From: DATJGF01 sp035495315
GTDB taxonomy: Bacteria; Verrucomicrobiota; Verrucomicrobiia; Limisphaerales; UBA8199
Assembly (NCBI GenBank): GCA_035495315.1
Contig: DATJGF010000164.1
Span: forward strand, 22,887 to 86,886
Direction of reading: 5' to 3'
DNA length: 64,000 nt
This document shows positions 53,534-62,634 of the stretch, one piece after another (position 1 is the first letter of the stretch; every line of letters begins with the position of its first letter). Below the pieces are notes generated by a model, which saw only the letters and a program-made list of their open reading frames with translations, had not been told where the DNA came from and did no database searches. Made by a program: the position numbers and the translations under genes.

Positions 53534-53818
53534 TCAGATCACAGCGCTAGAGCCCGTTTTCGACGACTTTTCCAATGGTAGTCTGACATTCTGCGCTGGG
53601 TCAGCATAGGCGAGCACCAACTCGACCCCAGTGAGACCATTCTCGGCGGCGTACTGGATGGCCGCGTGAGTTTCCCCAAAATCATACGCCTGCTCACGGC
53701 TGGCCCCCCATCTCCCGCAAGCCTCATAGTAAAGGCCGGTTCGATTATTGCATAAAAGCACTTTCACGGAATCCAATTCCTTTGGGTTACCGAGTCCCTT
53801 ATAGCAGACAAAGGCCAA
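53534..53818 (-). CDS. Small hypothetical protein between addB and addA
   Basis: 94 residues; the start codon at 53818 is TTG, with no ATG or GTG alternative in frame. The sequence (MAFVCYKGLGNPKELDSVKV) has a compact alpha/beta look and no known domain. It begins 22 bases after the addB stop and ends 17 bases before the longest addA frame, so it is probably translated from the same mRNA. Confidence 0.5.
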   Translation of the reverse strand: MAFVCYKGLGNPKELDSVKVLLCNNRTGLYYEACGRWGASREQAYDFGETHAAIQYAAENGLTGVELVLAYADPAQNVRLPLEKSSKTGSSAVI

Positions 53819-53840
53819 ATGTAAATTACCATTGGAACAC

Positions 53841-56800
53841 CTAGTCCAACTCCGGCTGCAGCCCCTTTCCTGGCCTATCCGGCCTTAAAACCCGATATGG
53901 CTGAGTCCATGGGTCCACTCGGCAAATTGCCTGGAAACCACACTGATCACACGCCGTATCAGCTCCCTTTCGATACGGAGCGACTGCCGAAGCCCCCGCA
54001 TAAATTTGCTGCCCCATTTTTTTTAAGTTCTCTTCGACACTGGCGAGCAGAGCTTCAAACTGTTTCGTTGGCAAGGCCTCACGCAGGTTTTTATGCAGCT
54101 CCCCGTTGGCAGTCAGCCGATAATTGAACTGGTCACCCTGCGAGACGTCGAGGCGGCTATCGAGCAACCGCAACACTCCAGCGTCGAAGCGACCAGAATG
54201 GCGGTAGGCGAGCTTGCGGGCATCCTCATGTCCAGCCAGGGCCACCGTGCGGTTGGGCTGGCGCTCATAGCGCCCCCGCAAACCAACATAAAAGACGCCC
54301 GCCGGAATGAACTGGCCAACACCGAATCGCGAACAAAGCTCCCGCGACTGGCGTAATACATTCAGATATGTCAGTAACTGCAACTGAATGCCGTAAGCGA
54401 TCAGGACCGTATCTAACTGCTTGTGGCTGGATTTGTAGTCGATGACTACACCGTGAGTCTTCTCTCCGCGCCCACCAGCATGAACATCGATACGATCGAT
54501 GCGCCCGTAAAGCTCCAGCCGGTGTGCTTTCCCTAATGGTATTACCCAGGCGGGCGATGCGGCGTCTGGCCCGAACGGCAGTTCCACCGCCACGGGATCA
54601 AACTGATACTGCTCGCGCATCCACCCCACCAGGGTTTCAATAAAATCCTGCAATGACTCGATCAGGACACGGGCCATAAAACGCGTCTGTTCACTCGTTT
54701 CAAACAACCCTTCTCGGTACTTGGACAACATCGCACCGGCAACCGCGGCCACTCTAGCCCGGGCTTGTGCTGGAGTAATATCCCGCCAACGTTTGTTTTC
54801 CGACTCTAAACCCTGATGGAACCGAGCCAACACCTCGTGCTGAAAGCTCCCCTGCTCCTTCGAATCGAGCTCAAAGAGCCTCCGTTCTTCCGCCCGTAAA
54901 CCGGAATCGATAAAAAACTTAAAAGGACATGTGGCAAACTGCTCCATCCGGCTCACCGAAGAGCGCAGCACAGGCCCATATAAACACCCGGCAAGTTCAG
55001 CCGGTAGATTCTCGGTCACTGAAGGACATTGGAGCTGCTGAACCTGCTTGAGCGTCGCTGCGAGCGTATTCAATGCGACATTGGACGGTGATGATATTGA
55101 CGCAATTGTCGCCTCGGCTGGCCTGACCAGATTCGACAAAAGATCGGTGAGCGAGCTCACTCCTGGTGGCAGTTCACTGCTGAGCTTTAGCAGCGGGCCG
55201 ACCAACTCATGAACATGTTCGCTGGCCCGCCAATCAGGTTTGGCGTCCGATTCAAACAGCAGCGCAGGGAACAGGCTTCGAAGGTGAGTCAAGATACCGG
55301 ATGGATTAAGCGGTGTGCCCTGCGCATCGCACGAAGCACAAGTCAGGACCAGCCGCTCGCTTGGTCGAGTGCAAGCGATGTAGGCCAGATAGCGCTCGCG
55401 ACTCAAATGATGGCGCACCGTAGTGCCAGGAATGACATTTCGTCTTTCCAATTCAAGGCGATCCGTCTCACTTAACAGGCCGCTCCCAACCGGGAGGGCC
55501 GGGAAAATCGTTTCATTCAGCCCCAGGACCAAAGCCAGCTTAATATTGGGCGTACGGGACCGATCAATAGCTCCGATGAGCACCTGGTCGAGGGCAGGCG
55601 GAATAACGCCGACGGTTAGACCGGCCAGGCTGGCTTCGAGAACCGGCAGCCATTCTCTCAAGGTCAGTGTTGCATTTGGAAATGCCAGTTCGGCGTTCTC
55701 CAGCCAGGCATTCACCTGGTTCCATACCGTCTCATGCGCAGATACGACCGTTCCCGTTAAATCATGTTCAGGATCGGCCGTCTCCCAGCTGGCCAATCGC
55801 TCTTCCATCTTCAGCAGTTTCCAGAAATCTCCAACCGCCGACCCTAACTGACCACCTGAGAGCCTTCGTTGCGGGACTCCGATCGCATCGCGCAACTGTT
55901 CGAACGGCAAAACCAACCGCTGCCGAAGCTGTTCCAGGTGCTCTTCGAGTTTCCTGCGCCGATCCTGGTCTTCCTCCATTCCATCGGATTCTTTCAGGCG
56001 AATGGGATTTAGCCAGGCACTGCCCCTCCATCCTCGGGCTAAAGCTTCGTTTTCCAGCAGATCTATGTCCTTGTCTTGAGCCGGCATTAGCCCGCTCTTC
56101 AGGGCCGCAAACCAATCCTCGTGCTGCCAACCAAACGCCACGATGCGCAGCGCGCTGCGAGTCAATTCCGCCAACGGGTGGTGGGCGACCGATTCGCGGC
56201 GGTCGAGGAAAAATGGGATTTCATATTGGGTGAAAACACGTTGAAGAATCGAATGATAGCCTTCGAGGCGTCGCACAATCACTGATACCTCGCGATAACG
56301 CCCACCTGCTCGCACGTGACGCAAAACCTCGCGCGCGGCCAGTCTGGCTTCGGCTTCCGGATCGGCACATATGGCAACTCGCAAGCTCCCTGCCAACAGT
56401 GAAGTGGGAGAAGTCTCCGCCGCACCATCACCAAAGGGCAATCGTTCGGCCCAATTGGTCGCGAGGTGCTGCAGTACAGGACTGTGGGAAAAGCGTCCTT
56501 CACCGTTGTCGGTAGACAGTTGCTCGATCCGCATCCCGGCACCAGGCAGAAGCGCAAACCGTTTATGACACTCTTCGTAGCTGCGATTAATGTTTGACCA
56601 ATGCGATAGCCACGAGCCCTGTTGACGTTGGGCCGGGTCAAGACAGAACGTGATTGTCATCTGTCCGCAATGGGAGGCCAACGCCAGTAACAAATCCAAT
56701 TCCTGTTCGGAAAATTCAGAGAACCCATCGATCCAGACTCGAGCAAACCGGACAAAGCGGTCACTGTGGTCCTCGAACAAGCTTCCTTGGGTCTGTGACC

Positions 56801-57443
56801 CGGACATGCCACGCCGAGTCGCGCGCAGTTCCGCGGCGGCTGTTGTCAGCAGCGAATCCGAATCCTGCAGATCATTTGCACCGAGCCAATCAACATAGCC
56901 ACGCATCAGCGTTGCGAGATCCTGGAGCTTGGCATCGAGGCCGCCTTTATGACCTACCTCCGACGCGAGCTGAGCCAGAAGTTCGGGTGTGCTGCCGTGC
57001 CTCTGGAATTCGTGCAGGACCAGGCTAAGCTGCTGGGCGAAGCCCGAAAGCTTTGCACTGGCGCGGAATACCTTCAGCGACTCACGCCTTGAGGAAAGCA
57101 GGTTACGGAGCACCATCAGCCGGCCTTCCTCATCGAGAATCCTGGGCGCGCTGCGCAACCGCTTCAAAATGAAATGCGTCAGTGCTTCAAACGACACAAT
57201 CCGCAGACGCGTGTAACCCGCCAGCTCCTTATTCGCCAACAACAGCTGTTCGAGCTGATAAGTGCCTTGCTTGGGCGCGATGAAGAGTAATGGAAGCCCT
57301 TCGGGCGAAGCTATCATTTCCTCCTTTGCCTCGCTCAGGCAACGGAAGGTTTTGCCACTCCCGGCCGCGCCCAATACCAAACGGATTCGCACTGGTACAT
57401 TGTTCCCGAAGAGGTTTGGCGAGCAAGGGAATTGTGGTCCCAA
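53841..57443 (-). CDS. addB: AddB-type helicase-nuclease subunit
   Basis: Up to 1200 residues. Walker A GAAGSGKT lies about residues 25-32. A helicase-like region with FSEQELDLLLALA and VVSAHETVWNQ follows, then a C-terminal nuclease with VVIDYKSSHKQLDT. Cysteines for the AddB iron-sulfur cluster are visible: FATCPFKFF, and CDQCGFQAIC near the C-terminus. The start is uncertain: the longest frame begins with TTG at 57443, and GTG at 57392 is nearer the domain. It partners with AddA. Confidence 0.9.
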   Translation of the reverse strand: MGPQFPCSPNLFGNNVPVRIRLVLGAAGSGKTFRCLSEAKEEMIASPEGLPLLFIAPKQGTYQLEQLLLANKELAGYTRLRIVSFEALTHFILKRLRSAPRILDEEGRLMVLRNLLSSRRESLKVFRASAKLSGFAQQLSLVLHEFQRHGSTPELLAQLASEVGHKGGLDAKLQDLATLMRGYVDWLGANDLQDSDSLLTTAAAELRATRRGMSGSQTQGSLFEDHSDRFVRFARVWIDGFSEFSEQELDLLLALASHCGQMTITFCLDPAQRQQGSWLSHWSNINRSYEECHKRFALLPGAGMRIEQLSTDNGEGRFSHSPVLQHLATNWAERLPFGDGAAETSPTSLLAGSLRVAICADPEAEARLAAREVLRHVRAGGRYREVSVIVRRLEGYHSILQRVFTQYEIPFFLDRRESVAHHPLAELTRSALRIVAFGWQHEDWFAALKSGLMPAQDKDIDLLENEALARGWRGSAWLNPIRLKESDGMEEDQDRRRKLEEHLEQLRQRLVLPFEQLRDAIGVPQRRLSGGQLGSAVGDFWKLLKMEERLASWETADPEHDLTGTVVSAHETVWNQVNAWLENAELAFPNATLTLREWLPVLEASLAGLTVGVIPPALDQVLIGAIDRSRTPNIKLALVLGLNETIFPALPVGSGLLSETDRLELERRNVIPGTTVRHHLSRERYLAYIACTRPSERLVLTCASCDAQGTPLNPSGILTHLRSLFPALLFESDAKPDWRASEHVHELVGPLLKLSSELPPGVSSLTDLLSNLVRPAEATIASISSPSNVALNTLAATLKQVQQLQCPSVTENLPAELAGCLYGPVLRSSVSRMEQFATCPFKFFIDSGLRAEERRLFELDSKEQGSFQHEVLARFHQGLESENKRWRDITPAQARARVAAVAGAMLSKYREGLFETSEQTRFMARVLIESLQDFIETLVGWMREQYQFDPVAVELPFGPDAASPAWVIPLGKAHRLELYGRIDRIDVHAGGRGEKTHGVVIDYKSSHKQLDTVLIAYGIQLQLLTYLNVLRQSRELCSRFGVGQFIPAGVFYVGLRGRYERQPNRTVALAGHEDARKLAYRHSGRFDAGVLRLLDSRLDVSQGDQFNYRLTANGELHKNLREALPTKQFEALLASVEENLKKMGQQIYAGASAVAPYRKGADTACDQCGFQAICRVDPWTQPYRVLRPDRPGKGLQPELD

Positions 57444-57453
57444 TTCGGGTTGG

Positions 57454-57657
57454 TTAATCGAGTCCGGAAAGGTCGCGCTTGCCGAGTGGCATTAGGTCGG
57501 AGGTCTGATCTCGCGAATCGCTGTCCGCTTGCTCCCGCCCGCCCTCAATGTACATGATAACGCTGCGCGCCTCCGATTCGGGCTTTCCGGTCAGATCCAT
57601 GTAAATTTTCACTAACCGCTGCTCGTCGGGGTGACCGTTCGGCTGCGGACCACTCAT
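57454..57657 (-). CDS. Small hypothetical protein upstream of addB
   Basis: 67 residues (MSGPQPNGHPDEQRLVKIYM, then DLTGKPESEARSVIMYIEGG). A short helical middle and a charged tail; no family recognised. It ends 10 bases before the longest addB frame, so it probably leads that operon. Confidence 0.5.
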   Translation of the reverse strand: MSGPQPNGHPDEQRLVKIYMDLTGKPESEARSVIMYIEGGREQADSDSRDQTSDLMPLGKRDLSGLD

Positions 57658-57755
57658 TCCGAGGAAGTCAAGTCTGCGCCAATCGCCTCGGTTTGGAAAG
57701 CGCTTTTTGGACGTGACTTCAACCCGGCGATTTATTAAATAGACTGCCGCTAGGC

Positions 57756-58001
57756 ATGCGCTTGAAGTTGTATAGAATACGGAGCCTGACCGTAGAGAAT
57801 GGTAAGACGGCCTTCATTGAACTGGATCTGGAATTCGAGGGGAACCGAGCCTTTGTAATTTGGGATTCTATTCCTGTGGGAACCTTCCTTTTGAAAGCGA
57901 GAGTCGAAATTGATCCGACTCTGCTTCAGACAAGCGGCGGGCGCGGTTGCGATTATTTGTATTGTGGCGAGTTGGTTTTGCCTCGGCCGCAAAATAATTA
58001 G
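57756..58001 (+). CDS. Small hypothetical protein
   Basis: 81 residues (MRLKLYRIRSLTVENGKTAF), predicted mostly beta strands: LDLEFEGNRAFVIWDS, FLLKARVEIDP. An opposing open frame covers the same DNA (57750-58007), but the plus-strand product reads more like a folded protein. Family unknown; it sits between divergent addB-side and convergent purC genes. Confidence 0.5.
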   Translation: MRLKLYRIRSLTVENGKTAFIELDLEFEGNRAFVIWDSIPVGTFLLKARVEIDPTLLQTSGGRGCDYLYCGELVLPRPQNN

Positions 58002-58062
58002 TCCCACAGGTTGCCGACCAGGAAAGGGCTATTCTGATCGCCCTGAGGCGAACCCTTTAAGT

Positions 58063-58968
58063 TCAGAGCTTCACGCCCGTCAGGCGCTCATAGGCTTCCA
58101 AATACTTCGCCTCTGTTTTCGCCACAACGTCGTTGGGCAGCGCCGGGGCAGGTGGCGTTTTATCCCAGTCAAGTGTTTCCAGGTAATCGCGCACAAACTG
58201 TTTGTCAAAACTGGGCTGCCCATGACCGGCTTGGTACTGGTCGGCCGGCCAAAACCGGGAAGAATCAGGGGTCAACACTTCATCGATCAAAAGCAATTCA
58301 CCGTCCTTCAGCCCGAATTCGAATTTGGTATCGGCGATGATAATGCCGCGCTTGCGGGCATAGTCCCGCGCAAAATTGTAAATCTTCAGGCTGGCGGCGC
58401 GGACTCGTTCCGCGACATCTTTGCCAACTATGCCCGCGGCCTGATCGAACGAGATGTTCTCGTCGTGCCCGGTTTCCGCCTTCGTCGCAGGAGTAAAGAT
58501 TGGCTCGGGCAATTCGGATGATTCTTTAAGGCCGGACGGGAGTTTGATCCCACAGACGGTTTGGCTCGTTCGGTACTCCTTCCATCCCGACCCGGCGAGA
58601 TAACCGCGAACGACACACTCTATTGCCAACGGTTGAACTTTTTTGACGATCATGCTCCGCCGTTGCAGCGTCGGCGCCAACGATTGCAACTGTGCCGGCC
58701 ATGGATCATTGGCTCGCGAAATCAGGTGATTCGGTTGAAACCGCTCCGTCTGCTCAAACCAGAAATAAGAGATTTGGGTCAGCACCTCTCCTTTATGCGG
58801 AATTCCATTCGGCATGATGCAATCAAACGCGGAAATCCGATCAGTCGCCACAAACAGCAACCGATCATCCAAATCAAAAATCTCGCGCACTTTGCCGCTC
58901 TTGATCTTCTTGATGCCGGGCAAATCCAACTGCAATACGGTATCCATGCGATCGGTTTCAGTAGTCAT
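58063..58968 (-). CDS. purC: Phosphoribosylaminoimidazole-succinocarboxamide synthase
   Basis: 301 residues. Condenses CAIR with aspartate in purine synthesis. KKIKSGKVREIFDLDDRLLF and VATDRISAFDCIMPNGIP are the N-terminal SAICAR synthetase blocks; VECVVRGYLAGSGWKEY and IIADTKFEFG with LLIDEVLTPDSSRFWP are the later ones. It is the long, eukaryote-like or class II length seen in many PVC bacteria. Single gene. Confidence 0.96.
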   Translation of the reverse strand: MTTETDRMDTVLQLDLPGIKKIKSGKVREIFDLDDRLLFVATDRISAFDCIMPNGIPHKGEVLTQISYFWFEQTERFQPNHLISRANDPWPAQLQSLAPTLQRRSMIVKKVQPLAIECVVRGYLAGSGWKEYRTSQTVCGIKLPSGLKESSELPEPIFTPATKAETGHDENISFDQAAGIVGKDVAERVRAASLKIYNFARDYARKRGIIIADTKFEFGLKDGELLLIDEVLTPDSSRFWPADQYQAGHGQPSFDKQFVRDYLETLDWDKTPPAPALPNDVVAKTEAKYLEAYERLTGVKL

Positions 58969-59181
58969 CTCTCTAATATGGGGAGCGACCCGCCGGCTTC
59001 AAGATCTAAACTCAGTGGAGGCCGTCCTCCCTACACGAGCCGTGAACTGGCGTCGGCTTGAGGCCCAATTAATCCTCGCGGATTGACTGCGAGCGCACCA
59101 CCTTTGGACTTATCGGCGTTGGCTGTCTGAAGAAAAAGATTTCCTCTAGATCTCCTTGCCCCCATGCTTTTGCCCTGACTC

Positions 59182-60138
59182 ATGAATTTCCTGGTTACAG
59201 GCGGAGCAGGTTTCATCGGTTCCCATGTTTGTGAACGGCTACTGAAAGACGGCCATGCCGTGTGGGCGTTCGACGACCTGAACTCCTTTTACGATCCCCA
59301 GCTGAAACGTAATAACATCCGGGATCTGCAAGCGCTGGCCAAGCCATTCGAGTTTGTCCATGGCGATCTGATGGATGCTTCGGCCGTTAACGAGGTGGTT
59401 CATAGCGCGAAGTTCGACCAGGTAATTCACTTGGCGGCCAGAGCCGGCGTGCGCCCGAGCCTCGAGGACCCCGCGCTGTATCAACGGGTTAACGTCGAAG
59501 GCACCGTCAATCTATTAGAGGCCTTGCGGCGATGCCGAATCAAAAAGATAATTATCGCGTCCTCTTCATCGGTATATGGCGCCAATTCAAAGGTGCCGTT
59601 TGCTGAGGGCGACCCCATTTTTGCAGCGATCTCCCCGTATGCGGCCAGTAAATTGGCCTGCGAAGCCCTTGGCCACGTCTATCATTACGTATATGGGCTG
59701 GATGTGGTCATGCTGCGGTTTTTCACCGTTTATGGCCCCCGCCAGCGGCCCGACCTGGCGATTCACAAATTCAGCCGCCTGATTACGGCCGGAAAGCCGC
59801 TCCCGATTTTCGGCGACGGTTCGACCGCGCGCGATTACACCTATATCAGTGACATCCTCGACGGCATTATGGCTTGCACGCGGCGGGATTTCGGTTATCA
59901 GATCTATAATCTTGGCGAATCCCAAACCGTGAAACTGCATCAATTGATCGAACTGCTCGAAAAAACACTGAATAAATCTGCGATTCTGGACCGGCAACCC
60001 GCACAGCCAGGGGACGTGCCGGTGACCTGCGCTGATATCTCCAAAGCTCGGGACCAGCTCGGTTATCAGCCACGCGTCCCGATCACACGCGGCATACCCC
60101 TTTTTATCGATTGGTTCCGGCAAGCGTACACGGCCTAA
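59182..60138 (+). CDS. NAD-dependent nucleotide-sugar epimerase (UDP-glucuronate/galactose type)
   Basis: 318 residues. Extended SDR: LVTGGAGFIGSHVCERLL binds NAD; IHLAARAGVRPSLEDP; catalytic SSSSVYGA and YAASKLACEA; RFFTVYGPRQRPDLAIHKF. The DLNSFYDPQLKR and ARAGVR features resemble UDP-glucuronate 4-epimerase. It makes sugar nucleotides for surface polysaccharides. The next gene starts 41 bases later. Confidence 0.9.
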   Translation: MNFLVTGGAGFIGSHVCERLLKDGHAVWAFDDLNSFYDPQLKRNNIRDLQALAKPFEFVHGDLMDASAVNEVVHSAKFDQVIHLAARAGVRPSLEDPALYQRVNVEGTVNLLEALRRCRIKKIIIASSSSVYGANSKVPFAEGDPIFAAISPYAASKLACEALGHVYHYVYGLDVVMLRFFTVYGPRQRPDLAIHKFSRLITAGKPLPIFGDGSTARDYTYISDILDGIMACTRRDFGYQIYNLGESQTVKLHQLIELLEKTLNKSAILDRQPAQPGDVPVTCADISKARDQLGYQPRVPITRGIPLFIDWFRQAYTA

Positions 60139-60178
60139 TGGCAGAGCACTTCCCCAAGCACCCGCAATTCACCTAATC

Positions 60179-60766
60179 ATGGCTAGCACACCCTCCCACG
60201 CTCGGCCCCCCTTCGATGAAGCCGTAAACGCCTGGAAATCCCGCCTTGGCTTACTGGGGTTGCCGACTAATTTCGTTTGGATATTTGACGAGAATCTCTG
60301 TTTTGAAAAATTCCCGAATGACCCGGCAGGATTCCGCCTCGGTTATCAGCTGATTTTTACCCCACCCCCCCCGAATGCTGAACGCATCGCCTACGATCAT
60401 TTCTCCGAATTCAGCGCTCCGTTGGTTTTTTACCGTGTCGGCACTTCAAATGGCAAATCCGTTTGTCTTTTGTTATGCGACAAGTGGTTTGAACAGAAAA
60501 CTGAAAAGGAAGGCTACTCAAGGCGTGATGACTGGTTGATGGCCTTTAGGCCCGGCGGTCTCGAAGAGATCGAGGAAATCAAAGATAAGGAACGCTGGAA
60601 AAACCGAATCCTGCGAGATCGTCCATTGCATGATCTCGATTTCTGTATGACTCTCCAAGGTGTCCACGAAACCCTGGCGCACGGGCGCGTTTTAACCGCT
60701 TACGAACGCTACGCGCTGAAATTCTTGCACGGCTGGAGAAGGTTTCTGCGGACCTCCGAGCAATAA
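60179..60766 (+). CDS. Conserved-looking hypothetical protein
   Basis: 195 residues, no signal peptide, mixed alpha/beta (VWIFDENLCFEKFPNDPAGF, DDWLMAFRPGGLEEIEEI, LTAYERYALKFLHGWRRFL). No known family. It follows the epimerase by 41 bases on the same strand, so it may share its transcript. Confidence 0.6.
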   Translation: MASTPSHARPPFDEAVNAWKSRLGLLGLPTNFVWIFDENLCFEKFPNDPAGFRLGYQLIFTPPPPNAERIAYDHFSEFSAPLVFYRVGTSNGKSVCLLLCDKWFEQKTEKEGYSRRDDWLMAFRPGGLEEIEEIKDKERWKNRILRDRPLHDLDFCMTLQGVHETLAHGRVLTAYERYALKFLHGWRRFLRTSEQ

Positions 60767-60963
60767 CCCTTAGTTGCGTCCCTCAGGATCTTTAAGCCTG
60801 GCAGGAATTGTGCCCAGGTGCTGCGATGCCCGCCCCACTCGGCAATGCCGCACGGACCAAAACCGCGCCTGACATTTCGGGATTCACCGCAGCGACCCTA
60901 AAATAAAAGAATGTCGACGTAAATGGCGATCGCACGAGTGATAAAAAGGTAACTAGGAATGAT

Positions 60964-62538
60964 TTATGGCCCCTGCAGTCGAAAGAACTGAGATCCTCCA
61001 ATCGCGGGGAGCACGACTGCATTCTGATTTGAGCTGATCGCAACGGTTGCGGCCACCGGGGACCATGAGACCGGCGGCGTCAATGAAGGAGCTGATTGAA
61101 GTGTGAACCCAGCGGGTACGAGCGGCCACGAGATAGCAATCGTCTGGTTAGTGCGCGCGACGTTAAGCGCTAGATTAAAAAAATCGAACGCAAGTGCATA
61201 GTTTTCACTTTGGCTAACCCGTCCGGTAGGATTCTTTTCGACCTGCAGATCGTAACGGGCCGGTGCCAAGCCAGTAACAAAGAGATGCTCAACGTTATCC
61301 ACGGAGCTTGTGCAGGCGGCAACGAGGTTGTTATTGGAGGCGTTGTATAGGAACAGATTCAGGTCATTAATAGCCGTCTGGCCCGCTTGCCGATTCCAAA
61401 CCAACGTCGAACTGAGTGTATATCGGGTCGCTGCGGTTCCGCTTAGATTGAAATAATAGTGATTTACCTGCTCCTTAGTGAGCACCACACCAGGATTCGA
61501 AATCGAATTGTAATCCCAGCCGATCAAGGTCGGCTCGTTATTCGGATTTGATCCCGGGGGATGCGGCGAGCCGGGGTTATTCGACGTTGCTTCGACGAAC
61601 GCATGCTGGCCACCCCGCAGTTGTTCCCACGAATTGAACAGATTGACTACGCCCGCGCCGTAACGGGCATCCAGAGGCACGGTAGGTCCATTGATCCAGC
61701 CTGCCGGTTTTACGGCGCCATTGATCAACAGCGCCTTAAGAGTGCGCACGTCGCGCGACGAAGTACCAGTCCCGCCATCTCCGCGAATGGCAGCTTGCAG
61801 CAGGACCGCCGCCGAACCTGATACATACGGGGTCGCAAAACTGGTAGCACCCGCCGGTGCCGTAACATCCGGTTTGCTGCGACCATCGCTCGTCGGCCCG
61901 ACGCTGGAACTTCCTCCATACGCTGAGACTCCAATCCCGTTAAAGGACGTCGCCGGCGGCATTACTGCGCCGCCATTCCCGACGCCCGAGACAAACAATG
62001 TGTTATGGTTTGCAGCGTAGGAATCGTAGTCTTGTTCTACCGTCGCCTGGTCCGCCGCCGTTAAATCCTGGAACACGAAACTTTGATTCACGATGGGATC
62101 CGAAATGGCGGGCGGCACTAAGGCACCAATGATTGAATTGAAGAAGTAAGTCGCTTCGTAGTTATCAACCGGCGCAATCTGCGGACCAACACCCGTCGAC
62201 GGACTGTAAAGATTGGCGCCCACCGCATCGGCGTGTCCCGACTCCGCGCCGGCACTGTTCGGAAATGTGTTGGCTGTTCCGTCCGCAGAAATGTAATTGA
62301 AAACGCTGGCTGAGCGGCCGACTGCCGCGGGGTTCACCTCAAATGGAATGGGTGTACTTGCATCGGCGGGGCCTTCGGGTTGCGCGATACTGATTCCACT
62401 CCCGGTCAGGGTTGCATCTACCTGACGTAGAAGAGTGACACCGATCGTGTCCAGCGCGCTCGCAGCCTGCAAGTCAAAGGCATCCTCCAAGGTCAGAAAG
62501 CAAAATAAAACCAAGGCAACAGCTTTCGAATTGAGCAT
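60964..62538 (-). CDS. Secreted S8 (subtilisin-like) peptidase with unusual triad
   Basis: 524 residues from the ATG at 62538, which opens a signal peptide (MLNSKAVALVLFCFLTLEDA); the frame to 62628 lacks one. GATSFATPYVSG carries the nucleophile Ser233; SGHADAVGAN gives His102; GNGGAV gives the oxyanion Asn188. Where the Asp motif (VxDTGI) is expected there is ISIAQPEG, with Glu55 instead of Asp. The C-terminal half is beta-rich, with a P-domain-like jelly roll (YYFNLSGTAATRYTLSSTLV) and a terminal QFFRLQ segment typical of PVC exported proteins. Extracellular or periplasmic proteolysis is likely. Confidence 0.82.
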   Translation of the reverse strand: MLNSKAVALVLFCFLTLEDAFDLQAASALDTIGVTLLRQVDATLTGSGISIAQPEGPADASTPIPFEVNPAAVGRSASVFNYISADGTANTFPNSAGAESGHADAVGANLYSPSTGVGPQIAPVDNYEATYFFNSIIGALVPPAISDPIVNQSFVFQDLTAADQATVEQDYDSYAANHNTLFVSGVGNGGAVMPPATSFNGIGVSAYGGSSSVGPTSDGRSKPDVTAPAGATSFATPYVSGSAAVLLQAAIRGDGGTGTSSRDVRTLKALLINGAVKPAGWINGPTVPLDARYGAGVVNLFNSWEQLRGGQHAFVEATSNNPGSPHPPGSNPNNEPTLIGWDYNSISNPGVVLTKEQVNHYYFNLSGTAATRYTLSSTLVWNRQAGQTAINDLNLFLYNASNNNLVAACTSSVDNVEHLFVTGLAPARYDLQVEKNPTGRVSQSENYALAFDFFNLALNVARTNQTIAISWPLVPAGFTLQSAPSLTPPVSWSPVAATVAISSNQNAVVLPAIGGSQFFRLQGP

Positions 62539-62634
62539 CTCTGTATCTACCAAAATGCGCTGCTTTTGGCATGTCGAAAATGGGTCGGCGCCAATCCGAA
62601 CCAACAGCTGATGCACGCACAAATCCACCCGGGC

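Noticed and set aside
57750..58007. Leftward frame opposite the 81-residue hypothetical
   Set aside because: Plus-strand product looks more like a folded protein; the frames are mutually exclusive.
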